Assembly: GCA_022360595.1 (NCBI GenBank)
Contig: JAKSCN010000386.1
Coordinates: 1-10,791, forward strand
Direction of reading: 5' to 3'
Source: Chromatiales bacterium
GTDB lineage: Bacteria > Pseudomonadota > Gammaproteobacteria > Chromatiales > Chromatiaceae
Length of the DNA: 10,791 nt
Positions 1 through 6,994 of this stretch are shown here, one piece after another. How positions within the stretch are numbered: position 1 is the first letter of the stretch; each line of letters opens with the position of its first letter. The notes beneath the pieces are model-generated. The model was not told where the DNA came from and searched no databases. It worked only from the letters and a program-made list of their open reading frames with translations. The translations under genes and the position numbers were made by a program.

Positions 1-1
1 C

Positions 2-217
2 TGTTTCCAATATCATGGGTGGGATGTAGACACCGCCTGCGATGATGAGTTGAAGGGCCTTGAGTAGTACTGCATTGCAGGTCGATTTGGGGATATAGCC
101 GACTGCCCCGCTGTGCAGTGCCGCTTGGACCACTTCGGGGGACTCTTCTGAGGAGATGAGTACCACCGCCACGCTAGGGAACTCTTCTTGTATGCGGGTT
201 AGCCCTTCCAGGCCCCA
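2..217 (-). pseudogene. 5'-truncated response-regulator receiver domain fragment (runs off the left edge)
   Basis: Read on the minus strand, this open frame encodes the C-terminal half of a CheY-like receiver domain. It begins near WGLEGLTRIQEEFPSVAVVL, the helix 3 and strand 4 region. It continues through the switch serine in LISSEES, then a helix, then GAVGYIPKST, which holds the conserved lysine of strand 5. It ends with AGGVYIPP, a phrase typical just before the linker of LuxR/NarL-type regulators. The first half of the domain (strands 1-3, the acidic pocket and the phospho-acceptor Asp) is absent. Upstream, the frame only crosses the 3' end of the neighbouring GFA gene without receiver similarity, and I see no usable start codon with a ribosome-binding site. 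I infer a truncated remnant whose output domain, if any, lies beyond the window. A sequencing indel near the junction is an alternative, but it would not restore the missing N-terminal half. The right boundary is approximate. Confidence 0.62.
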
Positions 218-636
218 AGCTCCAGTATTTTGATGAGCGTTGCCAGATCGGGCATCTCGGCAAACTGTTTCCCCGTGTCGCTGATAGCAGCCCAAGAGGC
301 CTTGGAACCGATGTGGAGGTGGGCGGCGATTTTGCGGTGTGTCTCCTCTTCCAGTGATCCGGCCGGCACCCAGTAGTGTTCGCCGCTTTTGACTGGATTG
401 GGCAGTGCGCTACCGCAGTGTGAGCAGAAGCAGGAGTTATAGCCGCTATCTTTTACGAACTGGGTGACATGCTGTTCGCCGTGACGCCAGTGGAAGTCTG
501 CTGTTGCGACCAAAAAGCCGGTGTTGGAGGCCGAGCCGGTGACTTTACGGCACTCTGAGCAGTGACATTGGTAAAAGTTACTGAGTTCGCCGGTTATTTC
601 GAACGCTACCTCTCCGCATAAACATTTTCCAAGCAT
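199..636 (-). CDS. GFA / CENP-V-type zinc-binding domain protein
   Basis: This 145-residue protein spans one glutathione-dependent-formaldehyde-activating (GFA, Mss4-like fold) domain, the usual length for a stand-alone member. Visible zinc ligands are C5 and C7 in KCLCGEV, C24, C26 and C29 in CHCSECRK, and C69, C71 and C74 in CFCSHCG. The phrases VTGSASNTGF, WVPAGSLEE and HLHIGSKASW are typical of the family. Despite the name, most members have no proven formaldehyde activity, so the substrate is unknown. A GAGG ribosome-binding site sits 5 nt before the ATG. The last eight or so residues (LELGAWKG) overlap the start of the receiver fragment, so the native C-terminus may have been altered by that junction. 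It lies 62 nt downstream of the GGDEF-EAL gene on the same strand and could be co-transcribed with it. Family assignment is secure; function is not. Confidence 0.9.
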   Translation of the reverse strand: MLGKCLCGEVAFEITGELSNFYQCHCSECRKVTGSASNTGFLVATADFHWRHGEQHVTQFVKDSGYNSCFCSHCGSALPNPVKSGEHYWVPAGSLEEETHRKIAAHLHIGSKASWAAISDTGKQFAEMPDLATLIKILELGAWKG

Positions 637-698
637 GGTGACCTCGCTGTAGAGCTGGAGCCGATGATCGGTGAATTTTACTGTTAACAGGCTCTAGC

Positions 699-2675
699 CT
701 ATTGGGGCTGTTCCACACTCTTGCCCGGCAGTTTCCCAGAGCGCAGGGTCGCTAGAAAATCGTTGGCGCTCATTGCTGGGCTGAAATAGAAACCCTGCAT
801 GATATGGCACCCTTTCTCCACCAACCAGTCGGCTTGCTCCCGGGTCTCTATCCCTTCCGCGATAGTGCTTCGGCAGAGGCGTTGACTGATTGCGAGCGTT
901 GCTTCCACCAGGGTGCAGTCATTGGGGTCGTCGGGAATGTTCTGCACAAGGGATTTATCTATTTTGACCTGGCTGATGGGGTAGTGCTTTAGATGGGTAA
1001 GTGAAGAGCATCTGGCTCCGAAGTTGTCCAGGGAGATGCCGATACCGAGTTTCTTTAAAGCATCGAAGAGCTGGCCTGTAGTGGTCCGGTCTTCGGTGAA
1101 GGCGCTTTCGGCCACTTCGATCTTGAGCGCTTCGGCTGATAGCTTGGCTCGCTTCAGAGACAATTGAAGCAGGTTAAGGAAATCCTTGCTCAATAACTGA
1201 CGGATAGAGATATTGATGTGAATCTGTAAGTTGTCGAACCCTTCGTCTCGCCAGAGCTTGAGATTGCTTAGCGCGCTGTTGAGCACCTGTTCACCGATAG
1301 GCAGAATCAGCCCGCTCTGTTCTGCTAGGTTGATGAACTTGGCAGGCAGCATCAAACCCTGTTCCGGGTGTAGCCAGCGGACCAGGGCTTCGGCACCAAC
1401 GATCTGGCCAGTACGGGCGTCGACCAGTGGTTGATAGTAGGTGGCGAAGCGACCTTTATCGATTGCGGCGCGCAGTTCGGTGCGCAGCGTCAGTTGTTGT
1501 TCCACTTCGCGGGTCATGTCGGCAGAGTAGAGCCGGAACTGGTTGGTCCCTTCAGTCTTGGCGCGGTACATGGCTGTGTCGGCATTTTTCAGGAGAGTAC
1601 CTGAGTCGGTGCCGTCTTCGGGAAAGACGGCTGCACCGCAACTCCAGCTGAGGTAGGTTTGGCAGCAGTCGAGTTCATAATAGCGGCCTGAACAGGCAAA
1701 TATCTGTTCAACCGCGGCGCTGATTTGGTTAGAGCGGCCGCAATTCTCCAGCAGTATGACAAATTCGTCACCGCCCAGTCTGGCCACCAGGTCATTGGCG
1801 CGCACTGTTTGTTTCAGGCAGTGGGCGATCTGCGTCAGCAGCAAATCCCCTTGGTCGTGGCCGAAATTGTCATTAACGGCTTTGAATGAGTCGAGGTCGA
1901 TAAAGATAACGGCAACTTGAGAGCCTTCGCGTTTCGCCTGTTTGAGCGCCCGCGCCAGCCGGTCGTGAAACATGAACCGATTGGGCAGTCCGGTAAGGGG
2001 GTCATGGGTGGCCGCATATTCGGTCTCTTCATTTTTTTGCTGGAGGGCGCGGTTTATTTCGGAGAGCCTGTGCACCATTACCAGGAAAAACTTGGGCATC
2101 ATTACCAGCCCAACCAGCAGGCCGTAGACTATAGCGAGTTGCGCCTGAAATATGCCCGACAGTGAACAGGCGATCAGGAAGCCTGTAATACCAACGATAG
2201 TGGCAAAATGGAGATAGTGGGTGCCAAAACGAAGGCCATTGCCCACAATAATCCAGAGGTACAGCGGATAGAGTCCCAGACCCGGTAAGCCGAATTTGAA
2301 GACAGCATATGAGGTGAGTCCGAGATCGGCAATGATGGTGATATAGCGGCGCCACAGAAATTGCTTCTGATAGGCGCAAACCACCCGATAGTGGGCGTAA
2401 GATATCAATACAAAGACAATAGATATGCTGATTAAATGCCACTCCAGAATATCATTGGCGCCTCCAAACAGCTTGATGCCAACGAGAATCAGAGTGACAA
2501 CCATCACAACAGCGATGCGTGATAGTGCTTGGGCCTGCTCGTGACCTACCGTGGCAGAGCCCTGGAAAAAAATGTAATCCAGTAGCTGTTTCTTTTCGCC
2601 GCTCCTCAAGGCAGAGCTGGTCAGTTCATCAGGGCTCAACCGATGGGCATGGCTAAATGGAAGCTTAAGCCGCAT
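699..2675 (-). CDS. Membrane-anchored GGDEF-EAL protein (diguanylate cyclase with probably degenerate phosphodiesterase domain)
   Basis: This 658-residue c-di-GMP protein has about five or six hydrophobic segments between residues 52 and 200. A short linker (about 203-222) leads to a GGDEF domain (about 223-385) and an EAL domain (about 395-645). The cyclase half looks active: DPLTGLPNRF, FIDLDSFKAVND and an intact GGDEF at 301-305, with an RxxD inhibitory site (R292-D295) five residues upstream. The EAL half keeps EAL at 429-431, N488 in NIS, E520/E523, K571 in KID, E607 and Q627. However, the usual DDFG is DNFG (D550, N551), and the loop-6 phrase normally ending GTGYSS reads GARCSS. The phosphodiesterase may therefore be dead or used only for binding. 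The membrane segment has no sensor signature I can name. AAGGA lies 3 nt before the ATG. Output and signal are unknown. Confidence 0.95.
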   Translation of the reverse strand: MRLKLPFSHAHRLSPDELTSSALRSGEKKQLLDYIFFQGSATVGHEQAQALSRIAVVMVVTLILVGIKLFGGANDILEWHLISISIVFVLISYAHYRVVCAYQKQFLWRRYITIIADLGLTSYAVFKFGLPGLGLYPLYLWIIVGNGLRFGTHYLHFATIVGITGFLIACSLSGIFQAQLAIVYGLLVGLVMMPKFFLVMVHRLSEINRALQQKNEETEYAATHDPLTGLPNRFMFHDRLARALKQAKREGSQVAVIFIDLDSFKAVNDNFGHDQGDLLLTQIAHCLKQTVRANDLVARLGGDEFVILLENCGRSNQISAAVEQIFACSGRYYELDCCQTYLSWSCGAAVFPEDGTDSGTLLKNADTAMYRAKTEGTNQFRLYSADMTREVEQQLTLRTELRAAIDKGRFATYYQPLVDARTGQIVGAEALVRWLHPEQGLMLPAKFINLAEQSGLILPIGEQVLNSALSNLKLWRDEGFDNLQIHINISIRQLLSKDFLNLLQLSLKRAKLSAEALKIEVAESAFTEDRTTTGQLFDALKKLGIGISLDNFGARCSSLTHLKHYPISQVKIDKSLVQNIPDDPNDCTLVEATLAISQRLCRSTIAEGIETREQADWLVEKGCHIMQGFYFSPAMSANDFLATLRSGKLPGKSVEQPQ

Positions 2676-2824
2676 TATTCCTTCTCAGTGTCATTTTCTT
2701 TGATATCCATGGCATCGGCACATCACTGATGATTCTGTAAGAGAAATCATGTGTCATAAGTGTCTCGTCAATTGACAGTCTAAATAGGCACATATGATGT
2801 GGATATTATGGTTTTCCCGGCCTC

Positions 2825-3184
2825 TTATGCCGGTATATCTGACCACACCGCATATTCATTGCCGTTAGGATCGCTGAAATGGAAGCGCCGGCCGCCGGGA
2901 AATGAATATGTGGGTTTGATCACCGTGCCACCGGCTGAGACAATTTTTGACAATGTCTTTTCCAGATTTTCACTGTAGAAGACGATGAGAACACTTCCTG
3001 TCGTGGTACTGGCCTTTAAGTCGGAGAGAAAAAATCCCCCTTCTATCCCGGCATTTGAGAAGGCCATATACTCCTCGCCATAGTCGGTAAATTCCCAATC
3101 AAATATGCTGCTGAAAAATGTCTTGGTGGCGGCAAAGTCGCTGGCTGGGAGCTCCAGGTAGTTGATCTCTTCGTGCCTATTCAT
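2825..3184 (-). CDS. VOC family protein (glyoxalase/bleomycin-resistance fold)
   Basis: This protein of 119 residues has the length of a single-unit VOC protein carrying two beta-alpha-beta-beta-beta modules. The first module opens with INYLELPASDFAATKTFFSS and continues with FDWEFTDYGEEYMAF. The second contains VLIVFYSENLEKTLSKI, then AGGTVIKPTYSFPGG and the closing FSDPNGNEYAVWSD, typical of the family end. The glutamate in NGNEYAVW sits where the family usually has a metal ligand, but metal use cannot be decided from sequence alone. Members range from lyases and dioxygenases to antibiotic-binding proteins, so no substrate is proposed. An AAGGA motif precedes the ATG by 7 nt. The gene is separated from the GGDEF-EAL gene by about 150 nt and faces away from the plus-strand genes on its right. 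Confidence 0.88.
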   Translation of the reverse strand: MNRHEEINYLELPASDFAATKTFFSSIFDWEFTDYGEEYMAFSNAGIEGGFFLSDLKASTTTGSVLIVFYSENLEKTLSKIVSAGGTVIKPTYSFPGGRRFHFSDPNGNEYAVWSDIPA

Positions 3185-3368
3185 AACTCTTTCCTTATAG
3201 TTTGTCGGTAATAAGTGAAGTTTACTCTCTGATAGCCATGGTATTTGAGTGGTAGTAGCTGTTTTAAGTTATTTATATTAGAGAATTCACTGAGGTCAAA
3301 GATCACTGCTGACAAATTGGTTATAACTCCTCCGATAGGCATTCGTGATTACTGGAGAGTCGGAGATT

Positions 3369-3725
3369 ATGGGGATTTTAATCATTCAGATTGTGTTGGG
3401 TGTGTTCGCCTTTTTTCTCTTTTTTGCAGGCATGACCAACGGGCATACCGACTATGTGGTGCTGGTGGCGGCTGTGAGCTTGATAGTCACCTGCGTGTTC
3501 TCTTACATTGCGGGCAAGCGCAGCTCCCTGCTCGGTATCAAGTCGACTTTGGCCTTTGCAACACCGGCATTGCTATTTGCGGTACTATCATTGGCCGATC
3601 TGCTTTCGGATGGCAATGCCAGGCCGCTGCTCTTCTGGTCGGTGGTGGCGCTGATTGCGGTGAGTGCCGGGTTGGTTGGTGTTGGTATTGCGCATCAGCA
3701 GACACGGGGTATAACGGATAAATAG
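3369..3725 (+). CDS. Small four-helix inner-membrane protein, function unknown
   Basis: I do not recognise this 118-residue protein. It is very hydrophobic, with four likely transmembrane helices at about residues 3-22, 28-48, 57-78 and 86-107. Short polar turns separate them (TNGHTD, GKRSS, SDGNARP), and the tail is short and polar (HQQTRGITDK). There is no signal peptide cleavage site, no cysteine pair and no obvious catalytic motif. The ATG at 3369 is chosen over an in-frame GTG at 3345, because GGAGAG and GGAG motifs lie just upstream of the ATG while the GTG has no ribosome-binding site. The stop is 15 nt before tag, so the two are very likely co-transcribed. That pairing does not by itself indicate a role in DNA repair. 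Confidence 0.75.
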   Translation: MGILIIQIVLGVFAFFLFFAGMTNGHTDYVVLVAAVSLIVTCVFSYIAGKRSSLLGIKSTLAFATPALLFAVLSLADLLSDGNARPLLFWSVVALIAVSAGLVGVGIAHQQTRGITDK

Positions 3726-3740
3726 TGGAGGGAGTGCCGG

Positions 3741-4307
3741 ATGAAACCGTGTGATTGGGCGATAGGTAATGAGGCAGAGCTGAAATATCATGATGAGGAG
3801 TGGGGTATTCCGGTGCATGATGATCAGCGGCTGTTTGAATTTCTCATTCTCGAAGGGGCTCAAGCCGGGCTGAGCTGGTCGACTATTCTCAATAAGCGCG
3901 AAGGTTATCGCCAGACCTTCGATAACTTTGATGCCCGGAAGATTGCCATCTACAGCGATAAAAAGATTGAGCAGATACTCCAGAATCCGGCCATCGTCCG
4001 AAATCGTTTGAAAGTCAATGCAACGGTGGTTAATGCCCGCTGTTTTCTGGAGGTTCAAGAGGCGTACGGCAGTTTTGATAGCTATATCTGGTCATTTGTG
4101 GGTGGTAGCCCCATTCAGAATGCCTGGACCGATATCTCCCAAGTTCCTGCTGAATCGGCCGAATCTCAAGCGATGAGCAAGGATCTGAAGAAAAAGGGAT
4201 TTAAATTTGTCGGCAGTACTATCTGTTACGCATACATGCAGGCGGTTGGTATGGTGAATGATCACCTCGTTGATTGCCCCCGCTACGCCGTGGTTAAGGA
4301 TTTTTAG
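3741..4307 (+). CDS. tag: DNA-3-methyladenine glycosylase I (Tag)
   Basis: This enzyme excises 3-methyladenine from alkylated DNA as the first step of cytoplasmic base-excision repair. The 188 residues match the usual Tag length. From memory of the E. coli protein, the zinc-snap ligands fall at the same positions here: C4, H17, H175 and C179. The conserved base-pocket glutamate is E38, in LEGAQAGLSW. Other family phrases are YHDEEWGIPV, NRLKVNATVVNAR, YIWSFVGG, and the long conserved stretch from LKKKGFKFVG through ICYAYMQA to VNDHLVDC. A strong GGAGGGAG ribosome-binding site lies 6 nt before the ATG. The gene follows the small membrane protein by 15 nt. No frameshift or missing active-site residue is seen, so it should be functional. 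Confidence 0.97.
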   Translation: MKPCDWAIGNEAELKYHDEEWGIPVHDDQRLFEFLILEGAQAGLSWSTILNKREGYRQTFDNFDARKIAIYSDKKIEQILQNPAIVRNRLKVNATVVNARCFLEVQEAYGSFDSYIWSFVGGSPIQNAWTDISQVPAESAESQAMSKDLKKKGFKFVGSTICYAYMQAVGMVNDHLVDCPRYAVVKDF

Positions 4308-4343
4308 GGCCCAGTCCTCGGATATTTATGGATTCCTGCTTCC

Positions 4344-4362
4344 TCTGTGTTATCCACACAGA
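4344..4362 (+). other. Hairpin containing a perfect DnaA-box 9-mer
   Basis: A perfect 7-bp inverted repeat (TCTGTGT and ACACAGA) encloses a 5-nt loop just after tag. Within it, bases 4350-4358 read TTATCCACA, the consensus high-affinity DnaA box. No second clear DnaA box is seen nearby, so this is not an origin. The hairpin lacks a following T-run and is at best a weak, non-canonical transcription end for tag. A lone 9-mer could occur by chance in a window of this size. Confidence 0.4.
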
Positions 4363-4371
4363 AATTAATGG

Positions 4372-4399
4372 TTGACACTTAAATAATAATTATTATCAT
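4372..4399 (+). promoter_or_regulatory. Sigma-70-type promoter of the iron operon
   Basis: A perfect -35 hexamer TTGACA (4372-4377) is followed after 16 nt by TATCAT (4394-4399) as the likely -10. Transcription would start near 4406, giving a leader of about 80 nt before the porin start at 4485. The -10 lies inside the Fur box, so repressor binding would occlude RNA polymerase. This is the only convincing promoter for the five genes that follow. Confidence 0.7.
4384..4398. promoter_or_regulatory. Fur box (ferric uptake regulator operator)
   Basis: The 15 bases TAATAATTATTATCA match the 7-1-7 Fur consensus TGATAATnATTATCA at 13 of 14 defined positions. The core at 4383-4396 is also a perfect 14-bp palindrome (ATAATAA/TTATTAT). 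The box overlaps the -10 of the promoter, the classical placement for iron-dependent repression. Its downstream genes belong to families known to be iron-regulated, which supports the call. AT-richness alone could mimic part of the pattern, but the symmetry and placement argue against chance. Confidence 0.82.
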
Positions 4400-4484
4400 T
4401 TGCGCTTAGTGCTATTTCTATTGGCCAGCCAGCCTTCCGCCAGCCCGCCTGACAAACCAATAACTATATAAGTAGGAGTTGATC

Positions 4485-5642
4485 ATGAACCTCAGCTATT
4501 TGGCTGGTGCTATGGCACTGGCTTTGAGTGCTGCTGCGCCCGCATTTGCTGGCATGACACTGGAAGAGCGTCTGGAACAGATGGAAGCGCGTATGCGCCA
4601 CCTCGAAAGTCGTGTTGCAGCTCAAGATGAAGTTATTCGCGACAAGGATCGCCAGATCGCTGAGCTCAAAGAGACCGGTGGCAGCGGAGGCACCGGTGGT
4701 GGCTGGTGGCAAGGTGTTGAGATGAGTGGCTTGGTGGAGGTGGAAGCCAGCCACACATCACCGTTTGAGGGGGATGATGAGTCCGATCTGGTGGTTGCCA
4801 CCGTTGAGTTGGGTGTTGAGGCTCAGGTGAATGACTGGATGAGCGCCAATCTGCTTCTGCTGTGGGAAGAGGATGAGGGTGATGTCACTGTGGATGAGGC
4901 ATTTGTCACTTTTGGCAATGCCGATGTCTCGCCTTTCTCATTCACCGCTGGTCGCATTGTTGCGCCATTTGGGGTCTTTGAAACCCACATGGTCTCCGAC
5001 CCTTTTACGCTGGATCTGGGTGAAACGAAAGAGACTGCTGCGCTGGTTGGTTATGAGAGCAACGGCATTAACGCCGCTGCATACGCCTTCAATGGCGACC
5101 TGGATCACTCGGACAACCATATCGATAACTTCGGCCTGAGTGTCGGCTACGGCAATGATGACTTCAATGTCGGTCTTGATTACATCAGTGATATTGGCGA
5201 CAGCGACGTGTTGGCTGATGTTGTGGATGAAGCGGCCTACAGCGATCGTGTTGGCGGTGTGGCGGTACATGCCCAGTACAGCGCCGGCCCGATTTCCGTT
5301 ATTGGTGAATATGTCACCGCGGTGGATGATTTCGAAGTAGGCGCACTTGAGTTTGATGGTGAGGGCGCACGCCCCGCAGCCTTCAATATTGAGGCGGGCT
5401 ACACCATGGAGCAAGGTGTAGCCGGTCGCGAAACCACTGTCGCTGTCGGCTATCAGCAGACCAAAGAGGCGCTGGCTATCGAGCTGCCGGAGAAGCGCGT
5501 CTCTGTGGCGGCGTCAGTCGCCGTCAACGATAACGCCACTATTGCGGTGGAGTGGGCGCATGACACCGACTACGACCAGTCTGAAGGTGGCACCGGTGAA
5601 AATGCTGATACTGTCACCGCTCAACTTGCGGTTGAGTTCTAA
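4485..5642 (+). CDS. LbtU-like outer-membrane siderophore porin with N-terminal coiled coil
   Basis: This 385-residue outer-membrane beta-barrel protein resembles LbtU, the non-TonB legiobactin receptor of Legionella. A Sec signal peptide ends at about AFA (residue 22). Residues 25-63 form a near-perfect heptad coiled coil (hydrophobic positions L26, L30, M33, M37, L40, V44, I51, I58, L61). A Gly/Ser/Thr linker (65-73) leads to the barrel. The barrel shows alternating amphipathic strands, acidic loops such as DLDHSDNHIDN, the phrase FTAGRIVAPFGVFETHMVSD, and a C-terminal phenylalanine (LAVEF), the usual barrel-assembly signature. There is no TonB box or plug domain. TAGGAG lies 6 nt before the ATG at 4485, which is preferred to an in-frame TTG at 4479 that abuts that motif. 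It is first in the Fur-controlled operon, so ferric-chelate passage is the likely job; the ligand is unknown. A general anion or phosphate-type porin is the alternative. Confidence 0.82.
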   Translation: MNLSYLAGAMALALSAAAPAFAGMTLEERLEQMEARMRHLESRVAAQDEVIRDKDRQIAELKETGGSGGTGGGWWQGVEMSGLVEVEASHTSPFEGDDESDLVVATVELGVEAQVNDWMSANLLLLWEEDEGDVTVDEAFVTFGNADVSPFSFTAGRIVAPFGVFETHMVSDPFTLDLGETKETAALVGYESNGINAAAYAFNGDLDHSDNHIDNFGLSVGYGNDDFNVGLDYISDIGDSDVLADVVDEAAYSDRVGGVAVHAQYSAGPISVIGEYVTAVDDFEVGALEFDGEGARPAAFNIEAGYTMEQGVAGRETTVAVGYQQTKEALAIELPEKRVSVAASVAVNDNATIAVEWAHDTDYDQSEGGTGENADTVTAQLAVEF

Positions 5643-5668
5643 CCGGAATCTGAAAGAGGAATACGCTA

Positions 5669-6925
5669 ATGCTTAAGAAGATTCTATTGATTGCAGGGGT
5701 TGGATTTTGCGGACAGGCGGTGGCAGCGCCGACTCAGCAGGAGGTGTTGCACCACTACGCTGATCTTGCCCAGGTGATGTATCAGGACTCCCTGGACACC
5801 GCCAGGCAGTTGCAAGTGGCCGTGGATCAACTGATTGCCAGCCCGACTGAGAAAAACCTGTTGAGTGCCAAAGTGGCGTGGAAGCAGGCGCGTCGTCCCT
5901 ATCAGCAGACTGAGGCCTACCGTTTCGGGAATGCCATCGTGGATGACTGGGAAGGTAAGGTGAATGCCTGGCCGCTGGATGAGGGGCTGATCGACTATGT
6001 TGCCGCCGGTTACGGTGCCGAGTCGGATGAGAACCCCTACTACACCGCCAACATTATCGCCAATAAAAAGCTGATGCTCTCGGGGCGTGAGATCGACGCC
6101 AGCACTATCGACAAGAGACTGTTGGCCGAGACGCTGCATGAGATCGATGAGATCGAATCCAATGTCGCCACCGGTTATCACGCTATCGAATTTCTGCTCT
6201 GGGGCCAGGATCTGAACGGTACAGGTCCGGGTGCGGGGCAGCGCTCCGCCAGTGATTTTGATACCAGGAACTGCTCCTGGGGTAATTGTGATCGTCGCGG
6301 TGCTTACCTGAAAGCGGTCACTGAGTTGTTGATTGATGAGCTGGCGTGGATGACCACGCAGTGGGATAAGAATGGCGCGGCACGCGCAGCACTGCTGGAA
6401 GATCCGCGCAAGGGTATCGCCACCATCTTCACCGGTATGGGTAGCCTCTCCTACGGTGAGCTGGCGGGTGAGCGCATGAAGCTTGGTCTGATGCTGCACG
6501 ACCCGGAAGAGGAGCATGACTGCTTCAGTGACAACACCCACTGGTCTCACTATGACGATGTTCTGAGTGTCAAAAACGTCTACACAGGCAGTTATACCCG
6601 AGTGAACGGCGCCAAAGTGAGCGGTCCCAGCGTGTCGCAACTGGTTGCAGCCAAAAACAGTTCTGCAGACAAGACCCTGTTGAAAAGCCTGGATGCCACT
6701 CTGGACAAAATGCAGGTATTGGTTGATAGCGCAGAGAAAGAGGGTGTCGCTTACGACGAGCTAATCGGCGAAGGCAACACGGAGGGCAATGCAAAAGTGA
6801 TGGCTGCTATCGATGCCCTGCTGGTTCAGACCAAAGCTATTGAGAAGGCGGTCAATGTGCTCGGTATGAGTTCGATCGCATTCGAAGGCTCGGACAGTCT
6901 GGACGCACCCGAGACAATACAATAA
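5669..6925 (+). CDS. Imelysin-family (M75) iron-regulated periplasmic protein, IrpA-like
   Basis: This 418-residue exported protein has a signal peptide ending near AVAA (residue 20). The mature part is helical and contains two imelysin repeats. The hallmark GxHxxE motif is intact as GYHAIE (169-174), within TGYHAIEFLLWGQDL. Other family phrases are WPLDEGLIDY (101-110), a cysteine pair in NCSWGNCDRRGAYL (C201, C207), GMGSLSYGELAGERM, and EEHDCFSDNTHWSHYDD (281-297). Imelysins are related to the M75 domain of EfeO. They are thought to bind iron or an iron-related ligand rather than act mainly as peptidases. An AGAGGA site lies 8 nt before the ATG, 26 nt after the porin gene. A terminator follows directly, so this and the porin should be the most abundant products of the operon. 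Substrate and partner are not proven. Confidence 0.93.
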   Translation: MLKKILLIAGVGFCGQAVAAPTQQEVLHHYADLAQVMYQDSLDTARQLQVAVDQLIASPTEKNLLSAKVAWKQARRPYQQTEAYRFGNAIVDDWEGKVNAWPLDEGLIDYVAAGYGAESDENPYYTANIIANKKLMLSGREIDASTIDKRLLAETLHEIDEIESNVATGYHAIEFLLWGQDLNGTGPGAGQRSASDFDTRNCSWGNCDRRGAYLKAVTELLIDELAWMTTQWDKNGAARAALLEDPRKGIATIFTGMGSLSYGELAGERMKLGLMLHDPEEEHDCFSDNTHWSHYDDVLSVKNVYTGSYTRVNGAKVSGPSVSQLVAAKNSSADKTLLKSLDATLDKMQVLVDSAEKEGVAYDELIGEGNTEGNAKVMAAIDALLVQTKAIEKAVNVLGMSSIAFEGSDSLDAPETIQ

Positions 6926-6944
6926 CAAAGTAACCTCCCAACTT

Positions 6945-6973
6945 GCCGGGGCGAATCACCCCGGCGTTTTTTT
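6945..6973 (+). terminator. Intrinsic terminator inside the operon
   Basis: A perfect 7-bp GC-rich stem (GCCGGGG, 6945-6951, pairing with CCCCGGC, 6959-6965) with a 7-nt loop is followed by G and seven T residues (6967-6973). This is a textbook Rho-independent terminator. It lies 20 nt after the first imelysin stop and ends only 21 nt before the di-haem gene start. That leaves little room for a separate promoter downstream, so the next genes probably depend on partial read-through. Confidence 0.9.
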
Positions 6974-6994
6974 AGCAGTATTCAGGACAGACGC

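Noticed and set aside
681..700. Palindromes CTGTTAACAG and AGGCT-CT-AGCCT between the GGDEF-EAL and GFA genes as a terminator or operator
   Set aside because: The second has a 2-nt loop and neither is followed by a T-run; there is no promoter context to support an operator.
2029..2442. Second minus-strand frame inside the GGDEF-EAL membrane region
   Set aside because: It overlaps the transmembrane part of a convincing protein in another frame and has no motif of its own.
2765..2791. TTGACA followed by TATGAT on the plus strand as a promoter
   Set aside because: The spacing is only 15 nt and it would transcribe into the antisense of the VOC gene with no gene to drive.
2817..2833. CCGGC/GCCGG hairpin at the end of the VOC gene as a terminator
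   Set aside because: The stem is only 5 bp, overlaps the stop codon and has no T-run on either strand.
3245..3721. Plus-strand frame of 158 codons overlapping the small membrane protein
   Set aside because: Its translation is cysteine- and tryptophan-rich without structure. The overlapping frame has clean hydrophobic helices and a ribosome-binding site.
5684..6640. Long minus-strand open frame (318 codons) antisense to imelysin 1
   Set aside because: Its translation has no recognisable domain. It lies wholly opposite a well-supported imelysin gene, so codon bias of the sense gene explains the lack of stops.
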